A stretch of 64,000 nt of DNA from Anaerocolumna chitinilytica (GTDB lineage Bacteria; Bacillota; Clostridia; Lachnospirales; Lachnospiraceae): assembly GCF_014218355.1 (NCBI RefSeq), contig NZ_AP023368.1, forward strand, positions 4,217,501-4,281,500, in the 5' to 3' direction. Of the stretch, positions 23,922 through 33,412 are shown one piece after another. How positions within the stretch are numbered: position 1 is the stretch's first letter; every line of letters starts with the position of its first letter. The position numbers and the translations under genes are program-made. The notes below the pieces were generated by a model. That model saw nothing but the letters and a program-made list of their open reading frames with translations, made no database searches and had not been told where the DNA came from.

Positions 23922-25712
23922 ATGATAACAGAAAGATTACAGCATTTAAGAGCCTTAATGGCGAAGAATGGTATTCAGGCTTTTCTGCTGCCTACTTCGG
24001 ATTTTCATGAGTCCGAATATGTAGGAAATTACTTTAAATCCAGAAAATATATATCCGGTTTCACCGGTTCTGCAGGTAGTGTGGTTGTTACCCTGGACGA
24101 AGCAGGTCTTTGGACGGACGGTAGATATTTTATTCAGGCTGCCAGAGAATTAGCCGGTACCGGAATTACCCTTTACAAAATGGGTGAGGAAGGTGTTCCT
24201 ACCATAGAGGAATTCCTTTTTGATAAATTAAAGGAAGGTGAAGTTCTTGGCTTTGACGGCAGAGTTGTTAACGCAAAGTTAGGTCTTCGCTTAAGTGAGA
24301 AACTCTCTGAAAAGAAAATTACCATTCAGTATGATAAGGACCTGGTAGATGAAGTCTGGACAGACCGCCCGGCACTCCCTACTGCTCCCGCTTTTCTTTT
24401 GGAGGAGAAATACTCCGGTAAATCCACTGCTTTAAAACTTGAAGCAGTTCGAAGTGAAATGAATAAAAAAGGTGCCGCTTACCATATCATAACCTCACTG
24501 GATGATATCGCCTGGCTCTTTAATATCCGCGGAGGAGATATCGCTTATAATCCGGTTGTTCTCTCCTATGCGGTCATAACCGTGGATAAGGCTATCTTAT
24601 TCCTGGACGAAACAAAGCTTTCAGAAGAAATCAAATCAACACTTAAGAATTTCAGTGTAGAAATCAGAGGTTATTTTGAAATATATGAATTCGTCAAAAC
24701 ACTTCCCGAAAATGAAAAAATATTATTGGATACTGCCAAAGTCAATTACGCAATCTATAAAAACCTTGGCAGCAGTTCTTCTGTTATTGATGCCCCAAAT
24801 CCTACGGTTCTTCTTAAAGCTGTTAAGAATTCCGTCGAGCTTGAGAATCTCCGTAAATCTCATATCAAAGACGGTGTTGCAGTTACAAAATTCATCTACT
24901 GGCTTAAGAAAAACATTGGAAAGACTGAGATAACCGAAGTCAGTGCCAGTGACTATCTGGAAGATTGCAGAAAAGCCCAGGAAGGCTTTATAGACCTTAG
25001 TTTTAATACTATCAGTGCTTACAACGCCAATGCAGCTATGATGCACTACTCTGCCAGCGAAGAAAGCCATGCGGTATTAAAGCCCGAAGGACTTTTACTG
25101 GTAGACTCCGGCGGTCAGTATTTTGAAGGAACTACGGATATTACCAGAACGATTATTCTTGGCGAAATCAGTGATGAGATTAAGAAGCATTTCACCGCTG
25201 TACTTAGAAGTATGTTAAATCTTGCCGATGCCAGATTCCTTTATGGTTGTATCGGACAGAACCTGGATATTCTGGCCAGAGGCCCTATCTGGGATATGGA
25301 TTTGGATTACAAATGCGGTACAGGCCACGGAGTTGGCTATCTTCTGAATGTCCATGAAGCACCTAACGGTTTTCGCTGGAAAAAGGTTCCTGAAAGAGAT
25401 GACGGCTGTGTATTGGAAGAAGGTATGGTAACGACCGACGAACCAGGTGTATATATCGAAGGCAGCCATGGAATCCGTACGGAAAATGAATTAATCTGCC
25501 ACAAAGGTGCCAAGAACGAATATGGCCAGTTCATGTATTTTGAACACCTGACCTTTGCTCCCATCGACCTTGAAGCAGTAGATACTTCTTATATGACAAA
25601 GAAAGAAATCGACAGTCTGAATCGCTATCACAGTGAGGTATATGATAAGATTTCTCCTTATCTGAATGAAGAAGAAAAGGTTTGGTTAAAAGAAGTAACC
25701 AAAGCTATTTAA
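23922..25712 (+). CDS. Xaa-Pro aminopeptidase (M24B)
   Basis: A 596-residue metallopeptidase that removes an N-terminal residue preceding proline. It has two creatinase-like N-terminal domains (about 1-300; note GFTGSAGSVVV and LWTDGRYFIQA) and the pita-bread catalytic domain with the five metal ligands: Asp in LLVDSGGQYF, Asp in GTTDITRTI, His in GTGHGVGYLL, Glu in DEPGVYIE and Glu in IRTENEL. The length is that of the three-domain aminopeptidase P. AGGAGG precedes the ATG. Co-transcribed with cyclophilin and ended by a strong terminator. Confidence 0.95.
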   Translation: MITERLQHLRALMAKNGIQAFLLPTSDFHESEYVGNYFKSRKYISGFTGSAGSVVVTLDEAGLWTDGRYFIQAARELAGTGITLYKMGEEGVPTIEEFLFDKLKEGEVLGFDGRVVNAKLGLRLSEKLSEKKITIQYDKDLVDEVWTDRPALPTAPAFLLEEKYSGKSTALKLEAVRSEMNKKGAAYHIITSLDDIAWLFNIRGGDIAYNPVVLSYAVITVDKAILFLDETKLSEEIKSTLKNFSVEIRGYFEIYEFVKTLPENEKILLDTAKVNYAIYKNLGSSSSVIDAPNPTVLLKAVKNSVELENLRKSHIKDGVAVTKFIYWLKKNIGKTEITEVSASDYLEDCRKAQEGFIDLSFNTISAYNANAAMMHYSASEESHAVLKPEGLLLVDSGGQYFEGTTDITRTIILGEISDEIKKHFTAVLRSMLNLADARFLYGCIGQNLDILARGPIWDMDLDYKCGTGHGVGYLLNVHEAPNGFRWKKVPERDDGCVLEEGMVTTDEPGVYIEGSHGIRTENELICHKGAKNEYGQFMYFEHLTFAPIDLEAVDTSYMTKKEIDSLNRYHSEVYDKISPYLNEEEKVWLKEVTKAI

Positions 25713-25734
25713 GCCTTTATATAGTTTTTATATA

Positions 25735-25787
25735 AAAGAACAAGGAGCAATGTGGTTTATGGAAACCTGTTGCTCCTTGTTCTTTTC
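25735..25787 (+). terminator. Intrinsic terminator of the cyclophilin-aminopeptidase operon
   Basis: A 17-bp stem AAAAGAACAAGGAGCAA with its complement TTGCTCCTTGTTCTTTT, and a nested GGTTT/AAACC stem in the loop. The U-rich end of the 3' arm fits an intrinsic terminator about 25 bases after the stop. Confidence 0.85.
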
Positions 25788-25820
25788 TGCTTGGTTATAA
25801 ATTAAGGTGTCTTTGGAGCA

Positions 25821-26222
25821 TTACTCCATTGGTATATCCTCAACCTCTGGGAAATAAGGTGACAGGAATGGATCTGCCTGCTCAGTAACTCCTCCACGCT
25901 TAAGTACAAGTACTTTAAATTTGTTTTCAAAGATATCTAGAGCTTCATCATCATACAGATATACAATTCCATAAGATCCTTGAGCCACATCTGCAATGAA
26001 CTCCATAAAAAGAGTAACATGTGGTGCGGAATAATTGTGGTTGTGAAAGCCCGAAAAATGCAAAAAATACTCTCCGTTTGTCGGATATAGACTCATCAAT
26101 CCATTATTCCAATTATTGTTATTAATATAATGTTGAATTTTTTCAACAATTTCATCTATGTTATCATCTTCAACAAAATATGCTTGTCCTCTGATGTTAA
26201 TCCATCCATGATATTCTAACAT
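25821..26222 (-). CDS. Immunity protein Imm7 family
   Basis: A 133-residue acidic cytosolic protein with the Imm7 hallmarks: MLEYHGWINIRG at the N-terminus, the NGLMSLYPTNGEYFLHFSGFHNH centre and GSYGIVYLYDDE near residue 95. Imm7 proteins neutralise nuclease or other toxin domains of polymorphic toxin systems. GGAGG precedes the ATG. No cognate toxin, WXG100/LXG protein or secretion gene is next to it; upstream in the same direction are a putative metalloprotease and a signal-anchored protein. An orphan immunity gene is the best reading. Confidence 0.82.
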   Translation of the reverse strand: MLEYHGWINIRGQAYFVEDDNIDEIVEKIQHYINNNNWNNGLMSLYPTNGEYFLHFSGFHNHNYSAPHVTLFMEFIADVAQGSYGIVYLYDDEALDIFENKFKVLVLKRGGVTEQADPFLSPYFPEVEDIPME

Positions 26223-26259
26223 TGCAGACCTCCAACATTTAATTACTTCGACTCATTAC

Positions 26260-27096
26260 CTATCCGCATTTCTCAATCAGCTCTTTCAGATTATCTTCAA
26301 TATACCGATAGGTCTTTTCCAGGAACTCCTCAATTGTCTTGCTATCCTTATAACAATCCTGAATAAATTCCTGGGGAGGCCTATCTTGTATAAGTGAAGT
26401 ATAGAATTGTTCATATGCTCTTTGAGGATATGGCACTAATTCCTGAAGGCGCTTTGTATTTAGCGTAGGGTCTACTATCATTTCTTCTAAAAACCATAAG
26501 GGCTCCGGGTGCTCCGGCTCTTGCTCGGATTCAATCCTATGGATTGATTTCCACTTTTCAAACAATACAAAGTGATTAATTTCATGCATGGTTGCTTTAT
26601 AGATAATATCTTCTCTGGTCAGATAATGAATCCAAAATTCTTTTGTAATTACTTTTCTGGGAAAGGAACTATATAAACCAAGATAACAAGTTATGTCACC
26701 AAAATTATTATTTATTAAATTAAATTCTTGGAATAAAACCGGTAAAGCCGGTACCACTACCCTATTCAATTTATCCTGGATTTCACAAGTCTTCTCAGAC
26801 ATATGCAGATATTCGCTTTTGTATCGTTGTTCAAAGACTTCTTCCACCACACAATGAATATCCTCATCTTTCATCCCACTATCTATTCTGTCAGCTAATT
26901 CCGGAAAAGCTCGAAATATCCGCTCTTTAAAGGGGAGGCTTTTATTCTTCTCTTGATAATTTGAACAAAGCAGATTTGCAGTATAATTAACATTGAATTT
27001 AAGGTCTGAAATTTTTATATGAACAGCAGGTATCTGCTGCTCTGTCATTTGGTTATTTAATAGCTTTTCATCAAGTAATTGACTATTCAAGTTCAT
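26260..27096 (-). CDS. Putative zinc metallopeptidase-like protein (HExxH)
   Basis: A 278-residue protein with no signal peptide. The motif MHEINHFVLFEKW (about residue 172) is a HExxH zinc-peptidase signature, and an acidic LEEMIVDPT segment about 40 residues later could supply the third ligand. I do not recognise the rest. GGAGG before the ATG at 27096 decides the start (an ATG at 27111 has none). It lies 37 bases upstream of the Imm7 gene on the same strand and is probably in one operon with it. Enzymatic activity is inferred from one motif only. Confidence 0.7.
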   Translation of the reverse strand: MNLNSQLLDEKLLNNQMTEQQIPAVHIKISDLKFNVNYTANLLCSNYQEKNKSLPFKERIFRAFPELADRIDSGMKDEDIHCVVEEVFEQRYKSEYLHMSEKTCEIQDKLNRVVVPALPVLFQEFNLINNNFGDITCYLGLYSSFPRKVITKEFWIHYLTREDIIYKATMHEINHFVLFEKWKSIHRIESEQEPEHPEPLWFLEEMIVDPTLNTKRLQELVPYPQRAYEQFYTSLIQDRPPQEFIQDCYKDSKTIEEFLEKTYRYIEDNLKELIEKCG

Positions 27097-27120
27097 ATAC
27101 AACCTCCACACAAAGATTGA

Positions 27121-27723
27121 TTATTTCCAGGTCAAATCTGTATACACAGGATAATTATCTATACTAGCACCAAACCGTGAACTGAGAGCACCGTCTTCAA
27201 TATCCTCCCAAGTGGCTGTATTATCATTGACCAATACATATCGGGTATATTTTTGAAACAAAGCCGACGGGCTTCTTGGCTCCCCTTTGTATTTCATCAT
27301 ATATTTATATTCTTTTTCGTATAGAGTACCCTCTTCAAACCCTGCTATCACATACTTATTTCCATCAAATCTTAAATCCTTTATGTAGAGAACCGGATAT
27401 TCCGCCTTTATCGACTCATAATATTCCTTAGCGTAATGAGAAGGAGCATCCAAGGTATAATAAAAGGCCAGGCGAACAGTAGCCGGCTTTCCTTTTTGGG
27501 TTTTTGCTGTAAAACTATCCCATACGGACTGTCCATACGTAATATCCCCATTTTCATATACTACACAGTTATCTACTTTTGCATCTGCAAGACTGTAGTC
27601 ATTCTGTAACTGATCCAAAGGATAATATGCCTTGTTGTTATAACTGTTCGTATTCTGATATTTGACAGGACATATAAGTAGCAAGGCAATTAAAATCAGA
27701 ATAACGAATGCATATTTTTTCAT
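27121..27723 (-). CDS. Signal-anchored protein, function unknown
   Basis: A 200-residue protein: basic start, hydrophobic helix (residues 4-19, FVILILIALLLICP), then a soluble extracellular domain rich in Tyr. There is a Cys at the end of the helix but no clean lipobox, so it is either a signal anchor or an atypical lipoprotein. TAGGAG precedes the ATG. First gene of a likely three-gene set with the metallopeptidase-like and Imm7 genes. No domain recognised. Confidence 0.7.
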   Translation of the reverse strand: MKKYAFVILILIALLLICPVKYQNTNSYNNKAYYPLDQLQNDYSLADAKVDNCVVYENGDITYGQSVWDSFTAKTQKGKPATVRLAFYYTLDAPSHYAKEYYESIKAEYPVLYIKDLRFDGNKYVIAGFEEGTLYEKEYKYMMKYKGEPRSPSALFQKYTRYVLVNDNTATWEDIEDGALSSRFGASIDNYPVYTDLTWK

Positions 27724-27881
27724 TTTGTACTCCTATCTTCGTACTTTTGCGTGTATATAATTAAAGGGTTAGGTAAAATTTTTCACTTATAATTCTTCAA
27801 CTTAAATTGTATTCCCATATTTTTCTATTCCAATATTATCATATTGTCTATACAATATCAATGTTGAGAAAAGATTTCACA

Positions 27882-27910
27882 TTGACAAACTACTTTCTAT
27901 CTGCTATACT
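27882..27910 (+). promoter_or_regulatory. Promoter of the Met T-box transcript
   Basis: TTGACA (27882-27887) and TATACT (27905-27910) with a 17-base spacer, directly upstream of the T-box leader. This is a strong sigma-A promoter. Confidence 0.85.
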
Positions 27911-27916
27911 CAGATA

Positions 27917-28206
27917 AATTTATAGTAAAACGCTAGGAATGAGAGAGTATGTAGATAATTTCTTTACAGAGAGCCTTTGGGTGGTGGAAAAAGGCAGGAA
28001 ACATTTACAGAAGATGGCTCAGGAGCGGTGCGCCAAACCGTTTATAACGCTTAGGCCGCAACAGGTTTGCCTGTTATAGCAAAGGAGTATAATTATCCGG
28101 ACAGGATAACGTACTTATTAAGGTCTTCGCCGTGAGGCAAAGATAAATTGAAGTGGTAACGCGGGTAATACTCGTCTTCTGAATAAGAAGGCGGGTTTTT
28201 TTATTT
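27917..28206 (+). promoter_or_regulatory. T-box riboswitch, methionine-type specifier
   Basis: A tRNA-sensing leader of about 290 bases. Stem I shows the conserved AGAGAGC and GGGTGGTGGAAA elements (27968-27990). The specifier is ATG at 28014-28016, followed by GCTC which pairs with GAGC of AGAGAGC, the usual geometry. The T-box core is GTGGTAACGCGGG (28153-28165), and a competing terminator stem with TTTTTTT follows (28170-28203). Uncharged tRNA-Met should favour antitermination and switch on the two sulfur amino-acid enzymes downstream. Confidence 0.85.
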
Positions 28207-28335
28207 TATCCTTTAATTAAGATTACTATTTGTACCAAATCAACAAGAAGACTGTCTTTACAGACATAATTTTAGTCCGGCACTGCGGACACAGCCTTAA
28301 CGAACACAAGAGCAGTGCAGAAATGAGGTTATTCT

Positions 28336-29469
28336 ATGGATTTTACTACCCGATGTATTCACGGTGCAGCCAACAACACACACACTACCGGTGCCGTCAG
28401 TGTTCCCATCTACCAGTCTGCTACTTTTGCACATCCCGGGATCGGCCAAAGTTCCGGTTACGATTACTCAAGACTCCAAAATCCCACCAGGGAACATCTG
28501 GAAAAAATAATTGCTAATCTGGAGGAGGGTGTGGATGCCATCGCTTTTAGTACCGGTATGGCCGCCATAACTGCCCTGATGGAGCTCTTTTCTATTGGTG
28601 ATCATATCATAGCATCCGAAGACCTTTATGGCGGTACTGTCCGCCTCTTTGATAATATTAATAAAAAGAATGGACTTCTTTTTGATTACCTTGATACCTC
28701 TGATTTATCGAAGCTGCGTGGCTTAATCCGCAAGGAAACAAAGGCCATTTATATAGAAACTCCTACTAATCCCATGATGCAGGTAACCGATATCCAGGCA
28801 GTGGCTGCCCTTGCAAAAGAATATAATCTGCTGGTTATTGTGGATAACACCTTTCTTACCCCATACTTCCAGCGTCCCTTGACTCTTGGAGCAGACATTG
28901 TAATCCACAGTGGTACCAAGTATTTAAGCGGGCATAATGATACCCTGGCAGGCTTTTTAGTAACCGGAAGAACCGATTTATCTGAGAAGCTTCGCTATAT
29001 ATATAAAACCACAGGGGCTTGTCTTTCTCCCTTTGACAGCTGGCTGTTAATCAGAGGGATTAAAACCCTTGCCATCCGAATGGAACGCCAGGAAGAAAAT
29101 GCGAAGAAAGTGGCAGCCTTTTTAAATTCCCATGAAAAAGTGAAAAAGGTTTACTTTATAGGCCTAGAAACTCATCCTGGTTATGAGATTTCCAAAAAAC
29201 AGGCATCGGGCTTCGGTTCTATGATATCTATTGAGGTAGATACTGAGGCGACAGCCAAGCAGGTTCTGGAAAGAGTTAATCTTATACTTTTTGCAGAAAG
29301 TCTTGGTGGTACTGAAACCTTGATGACTTACCCCATGGTTCAGACCCATGCTGATGTTCCCATAGAGGACCGTCTTGCCAGGGGAATCAATGACCGTCTC
29401 CTGCGTATGTCCGTAGGCCTTGAAAATACAGAGGATTTAATTGAGGATTTAAAGCAGGCACTTTCTTAA
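28336..29469 (+). CDS. Trans-sulfuration PLP enzyme (cystathionine gamma-synthase/lyase family)
   Basis: A 377-residue cytosolic enzyme of the Cys/Met metabolism PLP family. It has the N-terminal TRCIHGA and PIYQSATFA, the PLP-stacking Tyr region YDYSRLQNPT, the EDLYGGT motif and the cofactor Lys in VIHSGTKYLSGHND (about residue 197). Members are hard to separate into cystathionine gamma-synthase, gamma-lyase, beta-lyase or O-acetylhomoserine sulfhydrylase. The Met T-box and the downstream PatB-type lyase favour a role in making methionine. Confidence 0.9.
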   Translation: MDFTTRCIHGAANNTHTTGAVSVPIYQSATFAHPGIGQSSGYDYSRLQNPTREHLEKIIANLEEGVDAIAFSTGMAAITALMELFSIGDHIIASEDLYGGTVRLFDNINKKNGLLFDYLDTSDLSKLRGLIRKETKAIYIETPTNPMMQVTDIQAVAALAKEYNLLVIVDNTFLTPYFQRPLTLGADIVIHSGTKYLSGHNDTLAGFLVTGRTDLSEKLRYIYKTTGACLSPFDSWLLIRGIKTLAIRMERQEENAKKVAAFLNSHEKVKKVYFIGLETHPGYEISKKQASGFGSMISIEVDTEATAKQVLERVNLILFAESLGGTETLMTYPMVQTHADVPIEDRLARGINDRLLRMSVGLENTEDLIEDLKQALS

Positions 29470-29659
29470 AAATAGGAGTATAATGATTAAGGAGAGGACA
29501 ATCTTCTCTTCGAATATCTGAAAACAAACCTGTAATAATAATATGCGAAATTGGACAGAAATTACAATTTAGAGGGATTACAATTTAAAGGAAATACAAC
29601 TCTAAGAATATCTCAAAAGTACATCCTCACTCAGGATAAAAGAAAAGGAGAATACTTCC

Positions 29660-30847
29660 ATGCCCTATGATTTTGACAAATTGACTGATAGAGTTAATAC
29701 CAATTCATTAAAATACGACTTTGCCCTGGAGCGCGGTAAGAAAGAGAATCTTATTTCCATGTGGGTTGCCGACATGGACTTTCCCACCCTGCCCGAAGTT
29801 AGAGAAGCTCTGATAAAATCTGCGGAACACGGTATCTTTGGTTACACAGAGGTGAAAGAAGATTATTTCAGAACACTTCATAAATGGTTTTCTTCCCATT
29901 ACCACTGGGATATTGAGCCGAACTGGCTTGTAAAAACACCCGGTGTGGTATTTGCTGTTGCTACGGCAGTGCGTGCTTTAACAAATGAAGGGGATGCGAT
30001 ACTGATACAGCGACCTGTTTATTATCCTTTTTCAGAAGCTGTATTGAATAACAACCGAAAGCTTATAAATAATCCTCTTATTTATGACAATGGAACGTAT
30101 AGCATAGACTTTGAAGATTTTGAACAAAAGATTATAGAGAATAAGGTTAAACTCTTTATCCTTTGTAACCCTCACAATCCCGTGGGTAGAGTCTATACAA
30201 GGGAGGAACTTATCCGTCTTGGTGATATTTGCTTAAAGCATAATGTACTGGTAGTATCGGATGAAATCCATGCAGATTTTATACATCCTGGCCATGAACA
30301 CTTGGTATTGGCGTCCCTGAAAGAGGACTATAAATCAATATCCGTAACCTGCACCGCCCCCAGTAAGACCTTTAACCTGGCTGGTTTACAGGTATCCAAT
30401 GTTCTGATTCCTAATCAAACATTAAAACACCGGTTTAAGGGTGAAATAACCAAATCCGGTTACAGCCAGCTAAATACTATGGGTCTCATTGCCTGCCAGG
30501 CAGCATACGAATATGGTGATGAATGGCTTACAGAACTAAAAGCTTATATATATGAGAATTTAAAGACTGCCAGGGAATTCATTGAGACAGAGCTTCCGGT
30601 GTTAACGGTTGTAAACACAGAGGGAACTTATCTTTTATGGGTGGATTTTAATGGTCTCGGGCTGGACACAGAGGAGCTTGAACAGTTTATTACTGATAAA
30701 GCCGGTTTATGGCTTGACGGTGGTACTATGTTTGGCCCTGAAGGAAAGGGATTTCAGCGTTTTAATGTAGCCTGCCAAAAAAGCACCTTACTAAAAGCAT
30801 TAAATCAGTTAAAGGATGCGGTTGATTCTTTAAATCAATCAGTATAA
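29660..30847 (+). CDS. PatB/MalY-type C-S lyase (cystathionine beta-lyase)
   Basis: A 395-residue fold-type I PLP aminotransferase-like enzyme. It has the MalY/PatB start with WVADMDF, the NPHNPVGRVYTREEL motif, VVSDEIHADF and the cofactor Lys in TAPSKTFNLAGLQ (about residue 235). The family splits cystathionine or cysteine to a thiol, pyruvate and ammonia, so cystathionine to homocysteine is the likely step after the preceding gene. AAAAGGAG precedes the ATG. A 190-base gap to the first enzyme contains three 15-base repeats of an ATTACAATTTA type, but both should be under the T-box. Confidence 0.88.
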   Translation: MPYDFDKLTDRVNTNSLKYDFALERGKKENLISMWVADMDFPTLPEVREALIKSAEHGIFGYTEVKEDYFRTLHKWFSSHYHWDIEPNWLVKTPGVVFAVATAVRALTNEGDAILIQRPVYYPFSEAVLNNNRKLINNPLIYDNGTYSIDFEDFEQKIIENKVKLFILCNPHNPVGRVYTREELIRLGDICLKHNVLVVSDEIHADFIHPGHEHLVLASLKEDYKSISVTCTAPSKTFNLAGLQVSNVLIPNQTLKHRFKGEITKSGYSQLNTMGLIACQAAYEYGDEWLTELKAYIYENLKTAREFIETELPVLTVVNTEGTYLLWVDFNGLGLDTEELEQFITDKAGLWLDGGTMFGPEGKGFQRFNVACQKSTLLKALNQLKDAVDSLNQSV

Positions 30848-30888
30848 CTTAATTTGTAAAGCTCATTTCATACTATAATAAATCACTC

Positions 30889-30930
30889 AAAGGGACCGCT
30901 TAAAGTAAAGTCTTAAAGCAGTCCCTTTCT
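30889..30930. terminator. Bidirectional terminator hairpin
   Basis: AAAGGGAC pairs with GTCCCTTT, extended by GCTT/AAGC with one mismatch. It lies between two convergent genes, the C-S lyase and the FtsX-type permease, and probably serves both. Confidence 0.65.
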
Positions 30931-30943
30931 TAAAGTAATAATA

Positions 30944-33412
30944 CTATTCACTAAACCTTATCCTATCAATTAATGATTCTTTCCTGACTGATTTTCCCAA
31001 AATCAGAGCTAACACAAATTGAATTAAGATCAATACAACTGATATGATTATTGCAGCGCTAGTTGGATAATGATAACGACTGATACTAAATATTCCATTG
31101 TACTTACTCCATAAAAAAATTGGATATCCTAATATACTACCTAATCCAATCGAAAGCAATAATGTTCCGATTGTATAAAATAACCCTTCCTGCTGTAACA
31201 TGATTAACAATTGTCGGTCTGTCATACCAAGTGCCTGCATCATACCAATCTCTTTTTTTCTAACATGAACATTGTGAATCATTGTATTTATAATATTCAT
31301 TACACAAATAGCTCCAAGAATGCAAAAAAACAAATAACATACACCACTTACCATAGTAATTGCCGATGCCCATTCATCATAACTTGCTTTCCAGGTTTGC
31401 AGTTCCAGAATATTTGAATTATCATCTATTAATTCCTTTAATGCTTGTTCTGTATCTCTATTGTACTTTTGTTTAGCAAAAATATGGTACACTTCATTAA
31501 TATTATAAGTGCTTAACTTCTTTGCTCCCTCATCTGCCATTAAAAGATAATTGTAATTTGTAAATCCTAGCGGATAATCCCCAATTGCTACTATTTTAAC
31601 TGCTTTTTTATGACTTCCGTCTGAATCATTCATTGTTAGGTCTATCATGTCACCGATACTTAAAGTCGGATACCAATGCAGAAGATTTTTATCCAGGATT
31701 ACTTTATCCCCCGATTTTAATTCCTCAAAAGTTACATTTCCCTCAATTATTCCTTTCTCCAATTCTTTTGCGTATTCTTCCGGTATACCACAGATTCCTT
31801 CTGTATTATCTTCAAATATTTCTGCAGAAACTTTTACAAAGCCAAAACCTGCTACCGCTGTTACTCCGTCTATTGCTTCTATTTTCTTTCTCAAGCTTTC
31901 ATTTAAGGGATTATTCTTAATAATATTATCCCACTCTCTTTCTGGGTGCTCTTTGTTCCCTGTTTCTGCATTAATCTGAATTTGATACTGCCCCAGTATG
32001 GAATTATTCGCACTTTCTATCGGATTAGCACAAGATAAAACAGTTGCTATCACCATCAGTAAGATACCTGTCATACCCATCGATAATATTGTTATCATAC
32101 TATTCTTTTTACTTCCAATCAGAAAAATATAGGATAATTTTAATACGGAAATATTTGAAAAGCTCTTTTTATTCCTTTGCTTTTTCTTTTTATGACGTTC
32201 TAAATCATCCGATTGATAACGAATAGCATCTGTTTCTGATAGTTTTGATACTATTTTCATCGGTTTAGCAAGAGATATACAAACCGTGAGCACGGCTATA
32301 ATTATTGTAAGAAGATATATCCACCAATGGTAAAGCGTTATTTGATTTTCGTCGAACAATTTTTTCATCGTTGCAGCCATCAGATTTTCATTCTTATAGA
32401 GAGATAGAAACGCCAGCAATGCCCTCTTTGAGATGATTGTTCCCATGATAAGTCCAATAGGTACTGCCACCAATGCAATCCCTAATCCCTCACCTAATAC
32501 AATTTGCTTCATTTGAAACCTTGTAGCTCCAATTGCCTTTAATTTACCAAATTCCTGAATTCTTTCAGTCATTCCTATGTAATAGATACTATATATTGTA
32601 ATAATTCCAGCAATAATGATAATGGCTAATATTCCAAGTATCCCTGATAATATAGACGGATCAATATAATTTGCCATCAGATAATCTTTATTAATCAGGA
32701 TATTTTTTTCTGGAATAGAGAATATCTTTGCAATACGATTAATATCCTTTTCCAGGTCGTCTGTTATTGATTTTTTTGTTCCGTTTACCTGAAATAGGAA
32801 ATAATATAAAATTTGATTTTCAGGTATTTCATTTTCCAAAAATTTTTTTGACACATAGGCAGTATATTTTTTTGCACTAGAATCACTTTCGGTAATTCCT
32901 GTAATTACAAACTCCTTTTCTTCCCTGAAATCAAGACTTCCATCTCGAAGTATTTGATAAGGTATAATTATCCTATCCCCTACTTTTTTATCTGCTTGCT
33001 CTAATTCTTCTAAAACACCTGAAGAAATCACAATTTCATTTTCCTTCTCTGGAAGTTTACCTTCTAGAAGCTTTAAGCGACTCAGTGAAAATCCTTTATT
33101 ATCCATATAAATTAATGCTATCTGAGAATTTTTGTTTACTATGTAACCTGCGTCACTGCGTAAACCAGAACTTGCAATATTATGGAATGAGGATAGCCGG
33201 TCAATTGTTTTAGCATCTACATCCCGAAATAATGCATGCCAGTTAGGATATACTTCATTAATAGCCGCATGCTGCCCATCTATCATATTTTTCCCAACAG
33301 AAGGCACCAGAAAAAGTAATATTGTCGTTAAAAATACTGCAATTCCTATTAATATATTTTTACTTTTATGATATCTGAGATTCTCTTTAACTATCCTTAC
33401 AATAATATTCAT
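30944..33412 (-). CDS. ABC transporter permease, FtsX/MacB type
   Basis: An 822-residue membrane protein with the double-FtsX layout: an N-terminal span (about 15-38), a large extracytoplasmic domain (about 40-250), three spans near 265-380, a mid span near 440, a second extracytoplasmic domain (about 460-680) and three closing spans. Its partner ATPase lies just upstream and the junction is TGATG, so the start taken is the ATG at 33412; a TTG one codon earlier is less likely. Such transporters mostly export or shed lipids, peptides or antimicrobial compounds. The upstream two-component system suggests induction by envelope stress. Confidence 0.9.
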   Translation of the reverse strand: MNIIVRIVKENLRYHKSKNILIGIAVFLTTILLFLVPSVGKNMIDGQHAAINEVYPNWHALFRDVDAKTIDRLSSFHNIASSGLRSDAGYIVNKNSQIALIYMDNKGFSLSRLKLLEGKLPEKENEIVISSGVLEELEQADKKVGDRIIIPYQILRDGSLDFREEKEFVITGITESDSSAKKYTAYVSKKFLENEIPENQILYYFLFQVNGTKKSITDDLEKDINRIAKIFSIPEKNILINKDYLMANYIDPSILSGILGILAIIIIAGIITIYSIYYIGMTERIQEFGKLKAIGATRFQMKQIVLGEGLGIALVAVPIGLIMGTIISKRALLAFLSLYKNENLMAATMKKLFDENQITLYHWWIYLLTIIIAVLTVCISLAKPMKIVSKLSETDAIRYQSDDLERHKKKKQRNKKSFSNISVLKLSYIFLIGSKKNSMITILSMGMTGILLMVIATVLSCANPIESANNSILGQYQIQINAETGNKEHPEREWDNIIKNNPLNESLRKKIEAIDGVTAVAGFGFVKVSAEIFEDNTEGICGIPEEYAKELEKGIIEGNVTFEELKSGDKVILDKNLLHWYPTLSIGDMIDLTMNDSDGSHKKAVKIVAIGDYPLGFTNYNYLLMADEGAKKLSTYNINEVYHIFAKQKYNRDTEQALKELIDDNSNILELQTWKASYDEWASAITMVSGVCYLFFCILGAICVMNIINTMIHNVHVRKKEIGMMQALGMTDRQLLIMLQQEGLFYTIGTLLLSIGLGSILGYPIFLWSKYNGIFSISRYHYPTSAAIIISVVLILIQFVLALILGKSVRKESLIDRIRFSE

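Noticed and set aside
31633..31979. Two overlapping plus-strand ORFs inside the FtsX permease
   Set aside because: Antisense shadows with low-complexity Ser/Leu content and no start signals.
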